Shown here one piece after another: positions 57,777-64,000 of a stretch of 64,000 nucleotides of DNA; the stretch's first letter is position 1; every line of letters begins with the position of its first letter. Origin of the DNA: Segatella copri. Its GTDB lineage: Bacteria; Bacteroidota; Bacteroidia; Bacteroidales; Bacteroidaceae. The stretch spans positions 3,684,630-3,748,629 of the forward strand of contig NZ_CP042464.1 of the NCBI RefSeq assembly GCF_015074785.1, given 5' to 3'. The position numbers were made by a program, and so were the translations under genes. The notes under the pieces are model-generated. The model searched no databases, had not been told where the DNA came from, and saw nothing but the letters and a program-made list of their open reading frames with translations.

Positions 57777-59240
57777 ATGAGTCCTATTACAACAAGCAAA
57801 ATGTCCAACTTCCGTTGGGTAATCTGTGCGCTGCTCTTCATCGCAACCACAGTCAATTACATGGACCGTCAGGTTCTCTCTTTAACATGGAAAGACTTTA
57901 TTGCTCCAGAATTCCACTGGACAGATGATCACTATGGTACCATCACCGGTCTTTTCTCAATCTTCTATGCCATCGCCAACCTCTTCGCAGGTAAGTTCGT
58001 TGACTGGATGGGCACCAAGAAAGGTTATCTCATCGCTATCTTCGTATGGTCAACAGGTGCTGTGATGCACGCCGGTTGCGGTTGGGTAGCTATGCAGATG
58101 GAAGGATATGATTCTATCGAGGCGCTTCGCATTGTGCAGGCTGGTAGTGATGCAGCCGTAGCGATTGCTACAATCAGTGTATGGCTGTTCCTCTCTTGCC
58201 GTTTGATTCTTGCTGTGGGTGAGGCTGGTAACTTCCCTGCAGCCATCAAGGTAACAGCAGAGTATTTCCCTAAGAAAGACCGTGCTTTCTCTACCGCTAT
58301 CTTCAATAGTGGTGCTTCTGTAGGTGCTTTGGCAGCTCCAGCTACCATTCCATTGTTGGCTCGCAGCATGGGCTGGGAGTGGGCTTTCATCATCATCGGT
58401 GTGCTCGGTTATATATGGATGGGCCTCTGGGTATGGCTCTATGACAAACCATCTGAGAGCAAGCATGTAAACAAGGCTGAGCTTACTTATATTGAGCAGG
58501 ATGAGGACCTCGAAAAGGTTGAGGCTGAGAAAGAGACAGAAACTGCCGCTGAGGAGAAAACTATCGGCTTCCTGAAGTGCTTCAGCTACCGTCAGACCTG
58601 GTCATTCATCGTAGGTAAGTTGATGACTGATGGTGTTTGGTGGTTCTTCCTTTTCTGGGCACCAGCTTATTTCTCTGACCAGTATGGTTATTCTTCAGAT
58701 TCTGGTATGGGTATCGCCCTCATCTTCACTCTCTATGCTATTGTAACCGTATTGAGTATTGGTGGTGGTTACTTGCCAACCTACTTTGTAGACAAGAAGG
58801 GTATGAATCCATATATCGGTAGAATGCGTGCGATGTTGATATTCGCTTGCTTCCCATTGCTCGGTCTGATAGCCCAGCCTATGGGTGCGTACAGTGCATG
58901 GTGGCCAGCTATCATCATCGGTTTGCTCGGTGCAGGTCATCAGGCTTGGTCTGCTAACCTCTATTCTACCATCGGTGATATGTTCCCTAAGTCAACTGTA
59001 GCTACCATCACCGGTATTGGTGCAATGGCAGGTGGTATCGGTTCCTTCCTGATTAACAAGGGCTCCGGTATGCTCTTCACCTATGCAGAGGGTCAGGGTT
59101 CTGCCTTCAGTTTCATGGGCTTCGATGGCAAGCCAGGTGCCTACATGATTGTATTCTGCATCTGTAGTGTTGCTTACCTCGTAGGCTGGTGCATCATGAA
59201 GGCATTGGTTCCTAAGTACAAGCCAATCGTTGTAGAATAA
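57777..59240 (+). CDS. MFS transporter, ExuT/hexuronate-type
   Basis: The 487-residue carrier has twelve helices. It shows the anion:cation symporter pattern NYMDRQVLSLTWKDFIAPEF (about 24-43), GKFVDWMGTKKGYLIAI (loop 2-3), LAVGEAGNFPAAIKVTAEYF (about 142-161), FPKKDRAFSTAIFNSGASVG and a central acidic loop (about 225-260). This fits hexuronate/glucarate carriers of the ACS family. With the KduI homologue next to it, it probably imports uronates or their breakdown products (inference). Confidence 0.88.
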   Translation: MSPITTSKMSNFRWVICALLFIATTVNYMDRQVLSLTWKDFIAPEFHWTDDHYGTITGLFSIFYAIANLFAGKFVDWMGTKKGYLIAIFVWSTGAVMHAGCGWVAMQMEGYDSIEALRIVQAGSDAAVAIATISVWLFLSCRLILAVGEAGNFPAAIKVTAEYFPKKDRAFSTAIFNSGASVGALAAPATIPLLARSMGWEWAFIIIGVLGYIWMGLWVWLYDKPSESKHVNKAELTYIEQDEDLEKVEAEKETETAAEEKTIGFLKCFSYRQTWSFIVGKLMTDGVWWFFLFWAPAYFSDQYGYSSDSGMGIALIFTLYAIVTVLSIGGGYLPTYFVDKKGMNPYIGRMRAMLIFACFPLLGLIAQPMGAYSAWWPAIIIGLLGAGHQAWSANLYSTIGDMFPKSTVATITGIGAMAGGIGSFLINKGSGMLFTYAEGQGSAFSFMGFDGKPGAYMIVFCICSVAYLVGWCIMKALVPKYKPIVVE

Positions 59241-59242
59241 TG

Positions 59243-59338
59243 AAAAGGTAAAAAAGTAAAAAGGTAAAAAGGTAAAAAGGGCACCTCGCTGGTTAACATT
59301 CCGCTAGGCTTTTTTACCTTTTTACCTTTTTACTTTTA
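59243..59338. repeat. GGTAAAAAAG dispersed element, copy 4 (no CCAGCGAT core)
   Basis: A-rich arm (four GGTAAAAA-type units), the module AACATTCCGCTAGGC, which is the reverse of CCTAGCGGAATGTT in copy 1, then T-rich arm. It lies between converging genes and can form a long hairpin. Confidence 0.75.
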
Positions 59339-60073
59339 AATAAATCCTTGTTGCTTGAGGGCTTCGATAAACCCAACGCTCATCGCCTCGCAATCCTTCT
59401 TTGTGTATCGGATGTCGGTAAAAACCTGGGCTAGGGTCTCTACGTTGTTGATGCGAACGAACTCCTTGTTTTCTTCCAGAGCTTCCTTCTCTGCATAGAA
59501 ATCGTCAATCTTCTCTGGGGTATAATCCTCGAAATGCTCGTGGTGGATGATGCTGCGCAGAGGGAGACGGTCGCTCAGGGCTGGATGTTCTGCCGGCCAT
59601 CCGATGGTCAATGTGGCTACTGGCATTACAAGCTTAGGGAGTTTCAGGGTGTCGATGATCATCTTTGGCATATAAACCGTAGTTCCCAGGAAGCAAGTAC
59701 CCAAGCCAGCCTCTTCTGCCAGATTGGTGAAGGTCTGGGTAAAGAGAAGGGCATCGGTAGCTGCATTCATAAAAGAGAGAATGTTGTCATAGCCCGGGGT
59801 TCCCTTGCGGTTCTCTGCCCAGAGGGTTGTGCGGCGATAATCGGCACAGATGGTGAGGACGACAGGGGCTTCTGTTACCATCGGCTGGTTGAAGTGGGCT
59901 GGCGCCAGTGCCTTCTTTCCTTCTTCACTTCTTGTTACCACAACGCTGTAAAGCTGCAGGTTTCCCATTGTCGGGGTGCGCTCTGCCTCTTCCAAAAGGC
60001 GGTTCAGGAGTTCTTCAGATACTTCCTTCTCTGCATATTTTCTGATGCTTGTTCTGTTCTTAATTGATTCCAT
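59336..60073 (-). CDS. Nitroreductase-family flavoprotein
   Basis: The 245-residue protein has the FMN-binding start IKNRTSIRKYAEKEVSEELL and ERTPTMGNLQLYSVVVT (about 4-48), AATDALLFTQTFTNLAEEAG (about 106-125) followed by LGTCFLGT, and VMPVATLTIGWPAEHP. It fits NAD(P)H-dependent nitro/quinone or flavin reductases of the NfsA/FRP kind; the substrate is unknown. The promoter TAACTTTG lies at 60148-60155 (minus). Confidence 0.88.
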   Translation of the reverse strand: MESIKNRTSIRKYAEKEVSEELLNRLLEEAERTPTMGNLQLYSVVVTRSEEGKKALAPAHFNQPMVTEAPVVLTICADYRRTTLWAENRKGTPGYDNILSFMNAATDALLFTQTFTNLAEEAGLGTCFLGTTVYMPKMIIDTLKLPKLVMPVATLTIGWPAEHPALSDRLPLRSIIHHEHFEDYTPEKIDDFYAEKEALEENKEFVRINNVETLAQVFTDIRYTKKDCEAMSVGFIEALKQQGFI

Positions 60074-60147
60074 ATCTTTTTTATTTTATCATTATACCTT
60101 ATTATATATATAGGAGTTCTGTTCCATTTCAGAACCCTATTTTGCTG

Positions 60148-60155
60148 CAAAGTTA
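60148..60155 (-). promoter_or_regulatory. Promoter -7 box of the nitroreductase gene
   Basis: TAACTTTG on the minus strand followed by CAGC, about 75 bases before the start. Confidence 0.5.
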
Positions 60156-60240
60156 GTGAAAGTTTCCCAAAAAGTTGTCTTTCTTTCGCTTTTTTAGTGA
60201 AATATATGCCAAAACGTTTCAGATTTTAGAAATAAAAGTT

Positions 60241-60248
60241 TAATTTTG
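60241..60248 (+). promoter_or_regulatory. Promoter -7 box TAATTTTG
   Basis: Followed by CACC, 23 bases before the ATG at 60272; divergent from the nitroreductase promoter. Confidence 0.55.
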
Positions 60249-60271
60249 CACCTAAATATGAAACGTTTGAT

Positions 60272-60940
60272 ATGAAATATACTGAAAATATGACTTTTGA
60301 AGAGGCTTCCAAGGCTCTTATAGATGAATTGAATGCTAATCTGGCAACACTTCATCAGAATTATCATGTAGAACAGTCTGATTGGAATAAACTCTATGAT
60401 CAGATAGCCAATGTTGTTTCAGAGGAAACTCATCTTCCTGTTTTCTCTCCTGAAGTAATGGAGGTGCGACCTCGAGAACTGGAATGCGATGTGGTGCGAT
60501 TCCAGAATAATAAGGAGAAATGGGTGGCTCTGGTAGGACTGCTCGATGGTCATCCATACGAAATCTTTACGGGTTTACAGGATGAGGACGAGGGTATCAT
60601 GCTGCCTAAATCTGTAAGCAAAGGCAAGATTGTGAAGACCATTCTGGATGGAGGATTGAAGCGATACGACTTCCAGTTTGTGAACAAGCGAGGTTATAAG
60701 ATTACGGTTGAGGGATTGAGCGAGAAGTTTAATCCTGAATACTGGAACTATGCCAAGCTGATTTCCGGTGTGCTGCGCTACCGTATGCCTATCGAACATG
60801 TCATCAAACTCGTTTATCAGCTCCAGCTTACTTCAGATAACATCAATACCTGGAAGAAAGGTGTTGTGACAGCCCTGAAGAGATATCTGAAGGATGGTAG
60901 CCTGATGAAACTTTACGATGATAGCGATTCCGAATCCTAA
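60272..60940 (+). CDS. Stand-alone class II ribonucleotide reductase C-terminal-like protein
   Basis: This 222-residue protein, from about residue 66 on (RPRELECDVVRFQNNKEKWV, ALVGLLDGHPYEIFTGLQDE, DFQFVNKRGYKITVEGLSEK, FNPEYWNYAKLISGVLRYRM, NTWKKGVVTALKRYL), matches from memory the region near the C-terminus of the long Bacteroidota B12-dependent ribonucleotide reductase. The catalytic barrel and the terminal Cys pair of that enzyme are absent. The first ~60 residues are a different, helical part (EASKALIDELNANLATLHQN). It could be a split-off domain with its own regulatory or binding role. It is followed by folB after 26 bases. Confidence 0.65.
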   Translation: MKYTENMTFEEASKALIDELNANLATLHQNYHVEQSDWNKLYDQIANVVSEETHLPVFSPEVMEVRPRELECDVVRFQNNKEKWVALVGLLDGHPYEIFTGLQDEDEGIMLPKSVSKGKIVKTILDGGLKRYDFQFVNKRGYKITVEGLSEKFNPEYWNYAKLISGVLRYRMPIEHVIKLVYQLQLTSDNINTWKKGVVTALKRYLKDGSLMKLYDDSDSES

Positions 60941-60966
60941 TCCCCAAGATAGAACTGATATAAACT

Positions 60967-61344
60967 ATGCTTTTCCGTAGTAAGATATACTTGAAGAATG
61001 TCCGTTTCCATGCATATCACGGCGTTCTGCCACAGGAAACCCAGGTGGGCAACGATTATGTGGTGAATCTGGATGTGAGCTATGATTTCTCCAGAGCCAT
61101 GGAAACCGATGAACTGGCTGGAACCCTCAACTATGCAGAACTCTATGAACTCGTGAAACAGGAGATGGAGATACCTAGCAAACTGCTGGAACATGTAGCC
61201 GGAAGGATAGGAAAGCGACTCTTTGCAGAATATCCGACTATTCAGAAAATACAACTCGCCATTACCAAAGTTAATCCTCCTTTTGGAGCAGATTGTGACG
61301 GCGCAGGGGTAGAAGTTGTATTAACAAATGATAAAACTTTATAG
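60967..61344 (+). CDS. folB: Dihydroneopterin aldolase
   Basis: The 125-residue protein carries IYLKNVRFHAYHGVLPQETQ (about 6-25; the FHAYHGVLPQE signature), VGNDYVVNLDVSYDF, ETDELAGTLNYAELYELVKQ and a C-terminal VNPPFGADCDGAGVEV. It makes 6-hydroxymethyl-dihydropterin in folate synthesis. Normal length. Confidence 0.93.
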   Translation: MLFRSKIYLKNVRFHAYHGVLPQETQVGNDYVVNLDVSYDFSRAMETDELAGTLNYAELYELVKQEMEIPSKLLEHVAGRIGKRLFAEYPTIQKIQLAITKVNPPFGADCDGAGVEVVLTNDKTL

Positions 61345-61373
61345 TAGATTTAGGTTTTCTGATACAAAAGTAG

Positions 61374-61381
61374 TAATTTTG
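61374..61381 (+). promoter_or_regulatory. Promoter -7 box of the amidase gene
   Basis: TAATTTTG, 18 bases before the ATG at 61400 and 29 bases after the folB stop. It argues against an in-frame ATG at 61328. Confidence 0.5.
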
Positions 61382-61399
61382 CAAAATCATCAGAAAGTT

Positions 61400-62740
61400 A
61401 TGTTGAAGAAAATAACACTCATATTGACCCTATTGTGTATGTTGGTGCTGACAGCGACAGGCGCCAACCGCCGTTTCACGCTCGTCATCGACCCAGGTCA
61501 TGGCGGTCATGATGCGGGTGCACTTGGTGCTATTTCCAAAGAAAAGAATATCAATCTCTCTGTGGCATTGCAGTTTGGCAAATATGTTGAGCGCAATATG
61601 CCGGATGTGAGAGTCATCTATACCCGTAAGACGGATGTCTTTATTCCTCTGAAACAGCGTGCCAACATTGCTAACCGCGCCAATGCCGACCTGTTTATCT
61701 CGGTACATACCAATGCGCTGCCAGCCGGTAAGATAGCCCGCGGTTTTGAAACCTATACGCTCGGTATGCACCGTGCCAAGGATAATCTCGATGTGGCTAT
61801 GCGAGAGAACTCTGTTATCTCGATGGAGAAGGGCTATCAGCAGACCTATCAGGGTTTCAACCCAAGATCTTCTGAAAGCTACATCATCTTCGAGTTTATA
61901 CAGGGTAAGAATATGGAGAGAAGCGTAGAACTGGCGCGCAATATCCAGCGAAAGGTATGCAACGGTGCCAACCGTCCGGATAAGGGTGTACATCAGGCTG
62001 GATTCCTGGTTCTCAGAGAAACCTCGATGCCAAGCTGTCTGATAGAGCTCGGTTTCATCACCACTGCTGATGAAGAAAGACTGCTCAACGATGCCAGCAG
62101 GGTGGATGATATCGCCCGAGGTATCTACGAAGGTTTTGCGCAATATCGCAATAAATACGATAAATCCATCTCGGTTCCTTATCGTGCTGCAGATACCGAA
62201 TCGGTGTCGGTTGCCAAGATCGTTTCTGATACGAAGCAGGAGAAGGACGAACGCCGTGCAGAGAAGGCGGATACTGCTCCGGGAAGAACGGTGAAGCAGG
62301 TGGAAACCAGAGCAACAAAGGCTAAAACGGTTCAGCAGAACAGAAGACAGAACCAGCAGGATAAGCCGGCTCAGCAGAGCAGACAGACGCAGCAGAACAG
62401 ACAGAACCAGCAGAACAGAACTGTAGCTCAGAACAAGCCGGCACAGCAGAAAGCCAATGTAGCCGATGCGCCTGTCTTCAAGCTTCAGATATTTGTCAGC
62501 AACCGCACGCTCCGCAAGGGCGATGCCCATTTCAAGGGCGAAACCGGTTATGACAGTTATCAGGAAGGCAATATGGTGAAATATACGATGGGAGCCTCTA
62601 CCAACTATAATGAGATTTTCCGCTTGCGCAAGACGCTTGCCGAGAAGTTCCCGGAAGCTTTCATCATAGCTTTCAAGAATGGAAAGAAATATGATGTGAA
62701 TCAGGCTATACGTGAGTTCAAACAGAACAGAAACCGCTGA
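61400..62740 (+). CDS. N-acetylmuramoyl-L-alanine amidase (AmiC-type) with C-terminal SPOR-like part
   Basis: The 446-residue protein has a signal peptide (MLKKITLILTLLCMLVLTAT), then Amidase_3: LVIDPGHGGHDAGALG (about 28-43; zinc His), NANAD-like RANADLFISVHTNALP (second zinc His near 107), EFIQGKN and CLIELGFITTADEERLLND (catalytic Glu near 217). After a Gln/Asn-rich linker (about 310-355; QQNRQNQQNRTVAQNKPAQQ) comes a C-terminal segment (about 360-440; VFKLQIFVSNRTLRKGD) of SPOR-like type. It cleaves peptide side chains from glycan strands during division. An MCE protein gene follows 50 bases later. Confidence 0.92.
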   Translation: MLKKITLILTLLCMLVLTATGANRRFTLVIDPGHGGHDAGALGAISKEKNINLSVALQFGKYVERNMPDVRVIYTRKTDVFIPLKQRANIANRANADLFISVHTNALPAGKIARGFETYTLGMHRAKDNLDVAMRENSVISMEKGYQQTYQGFNPRSSESYIIFEFIQGKNMERSVELARNIQRKVCNGANRPDKGVHQAGFLVLRETSMPSCLIELGFITTADEERLLNDASRVDDIARGIYEGFAQYRNKYDKSISVPYRAADTESVSVAKIVSDTKQEKDERRAEKADTAPGRTVKQVETRATKAKTVQQNRRQNQQDKPAQQSRQTQQNRQNQQNRTVAQNKPAQQKANVADAPVFKLQIFVSNRTLRKGDAHFKGETGYDSYQEGNMVKYTMGASTNYNEIFRLRKTLAEKFPEAFIIAFKNGKKYDVNQAIREFKQNRNR

Positions 62741-62790
62741 TTGACCTGAGTAAGGATAAGATATAAGCACGAATATATAAAGAGATAAAT

Positions 62791-63690
62791 ATGAAGCTAA
62801 CAAAAGAAATCAAGATAGCTCTTGTAGCTATTGTCGGTATTTTGGTTATGTATTTCGGAATCAATTTTCTGAAAGGCATGAATCTGTTCTCTACCAACAA
62901 CGCCTACTATATGACGTTTGATGACATCCAGGGACTGGGTGCCTCTACGCCTATTTATGCGGATGGTTATAAGGTAGGTACCGTGGATGGTTTGGAATAT
63001 GATTACAAGGAGAATGGTCCTATCAAAGTAAAGGTGGATATTAACAAGGATTTGAGAATCCCGCAGGGCAGTAAAGCCGAGATAGTAAAAGACCTGATGG
63101 GTAACCTGCAGGTGAATCTGCTTCTGGCAAACAATCCGCGCGAAAGAGTAGAACCGGGTGGTATCATTCCGGGTGCTGTAAACGGAGGCATGATGGATAA
63201 GGCTGCCAACCTGGTTCCGGTAGTGGAAAAGATGTTGCCAAAACTGGATTCTATCCTTACCAGCGTGAATGCGCTGCTGGCTGACCCGGCTCTGGCTGCT
63301 TCGCTGCATAATGTGGAAACCATCACAAGCAACCTCACCGTTTCTACACGTGAGTTGAATACGCTGATGGCGGGACTTAACAAACAGGTTCCGGGTATGA
63401 TAGGAAAGGCAAATGGCGTGCTGGATAATACCAACCGTCTCACAGCTAATCTGGCCAGTCTTGATGTGCAGGGCACTTTGAACAAGGTGAACCAGACTTT
63501 GGAGAGTGCTCATCAGTTTACTGAGAAGCTGAACAGCAACCAGGGCAGCCTCGGATTGCTGATGAACGATACCAAGCTGTACGACAATCTGACGTCAACC
63601 ATGAGTCATGCCGACTCTCTGGTTATCGACTTGAAGGCACATCCGAAACGCTATGTCCATTTCTCTGTTTTCGGCAGAAAAGACAAGTAA
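62791..63690 (+). CDS. MlaD/MCE-domain protein
   Basis: The 299-residue protein has an N-terminal membrane anchor (about 8-25, IALVAIVGILVMYFGINFLK), the MCE domain at about 38-115 (YYMTFDDIQGLGASTPIYAD, GYKVGTVDGLEYDY, KAEIVKDLMGNLQVNLLL), and a helical C-terminal region that may oligomerise. MCE proteins bind lipids and serve ABC-type phospholipid transport between membranes. The MlaE and MlaF partners are not in the window. Confidence 0.92.
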   Translation: MKLTKEIKIALVAIVGILVMYFGINFLKGMNLFSTNNAYYMTFDDIQGLGASTPIYADGYKVGTVDGLEYDYKENGPIKVKVDINKDLRIPQGSKAEIVKDLMGNLQVNLLLANNPRERVEPGGIIPGAVNGGMMDKAANLVPVVEKMLPKLDSILTSVNALLADPALAASLHNVETITSNLTVSTRELNTLMAGLNKQVPGMIGKANGVLDNTNRLTANLASLDVQGTLNKVNQTLESAHQFTEKLNSNQGSLGLLMNDTKLYDNLTSTMSHADSLVIDLKAHPKRYVHFSVFGRKDK

Positions 63691-64000
63691 AAAGAGTTCG
63701 AGCTAAATAAATTTAGTCTAAATAAGATTCGGTATGTTTCACGCCCCGAAATGACTCGCAAACTGTTTGTTTGTTAGCCGTTTCGGGGACGTTACATTAT
63801 TGTTTCACTGAATTTCAGTCTGCTATATTTGTATTTTAGACAAGTGTTTGGTATTCAGTAATTTAAAGACTATCTATTAAAATGTTTTAAATAAGGGGAT
63901 TTGCATTTCTCCTATTTTTTTTGTAACTTTGCACGTGATTTCACATCTTTCGGTGCGTCCCATCATTTGTGAATTAAAGTATTAATAATATTAGTAATCA
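63691..64000. other. Intergenic region with hairpin and promoter of the next gene
   Basis: A hairpin CCCCGAAA (63744-63751) / TTTCGGGG (63781-63788) with a 29-base loop may end the MCE transcript. TAACTTTG at 63922-63929, followed by CAC, is a good -7 box for a gene starting beyond the window. No coding frame or DnaA boxes were seen. Confidence 0.5.

Noticed and set aside
61430..62803. Open minus-strand frame of 457 codons opposite the amidase gene
   Set aside because: Antisense shadow; the plus-strand amidase has full catalytic motifs and a signal peptide.

Overview
The window looks like chromosome from a gut-type Prevotella/Segatella (Bacteroidota, close to S. copri). The basis is mixed. 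Many genes start a short distance after the Bacteroidota -7 box TAnnTTTG. Several families are typical of the phylum: MurF-alanine racemase fusion, DUF1599, DUF3098, GSCFA, the BF0631-type metzincin lipoprotein, FecR/ECF pairs and a BspA-like surface protein. Intergenic DNA is full of short direct-repeat spacers. No rRNA, tRNA or CRISPR was seen.

Layout. (1) 1-9489 is a mobile or phage-derived island. It holds a transposase cut by the window edge, a degenerate tyrosine recombinase, a small XRE regulator with a palindromic operator array, two tandem C5 cytosine methyltransferases (the first very like GGCC enzymes, no restriction gene seen), an unknown protein, a short Bro-N protein, a VirE-N/DUF3987 ATPase, a DUF5675 protein and a Bro-N/KilAC antirepressor. 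(2) 9672-18260 is a minus-strand run: metzincin lipoprotein, aroA, a Cys-rich membrane protein, a metal ABC permease, a large TPR lipoprotein, an ECF sigma factor and a FecR anti-sigma factor. (3) 18642-24950 is an accessory stretch. It has a MORN-like secreted protein, a 22-bp-phased palindromic and tandem repeat array ahead of an AraC-type fragment, a BspA-like surface protein, a 55-residue peptide and an IS110 element with a likely bridge-RNA region. Copies of one terminal sequence (GGGTGTGTCATAA) lie at both ends and inside. (4) 24988-30014 is a minus-strand housekeeping operon: DUF1599, a DoxX-like protein fused in frame to triosephosphate isomerase, a SPOR protein, folE and xth. (5) 30126-46694 is mostly plus strand: CCA-adding enzyme, an RND efflux operon ending in lpxA, the ftsX-DUF3098-uppP-truB-queA-folK cluster, rpsO on the minus strand, typA and a BASS-type transporter. 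(6) 46715-54981: luxS/mtnN methyl-cycle pair, an outer-membrane barrel, YfhO, GSCFA and murF-alr. (7) 55233-59240 is a hexuronate-type group: galactitol-like PTS IIC, a KduI homologue with a signal peptide, and an ExuT-like MFS carrier. (8) 59336-63690: nitroreductase, a stand-alone copy of the class II ribonucleotide reductase C-terminal region, folB, a cell-wall amidase and an MCE/MlaD protein.

The points most worth a second look are: the 22-bp-phased palindrome array at 19318-19548; the putative bridge RNA of the IS110 element; the open fusion of a membrane protein to TpiA; the C-protein-like operator array serving divergent promoters in front of the methyltransferases; the dispersed GGTAAAAAAG elements with an identical palindromic core, which also supply stop codons to two genes; the exported KduI; and intergenic-type repeat words translated inside the DUF3987 gene. 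Family calls are from memory of family motifs; no database search was run.
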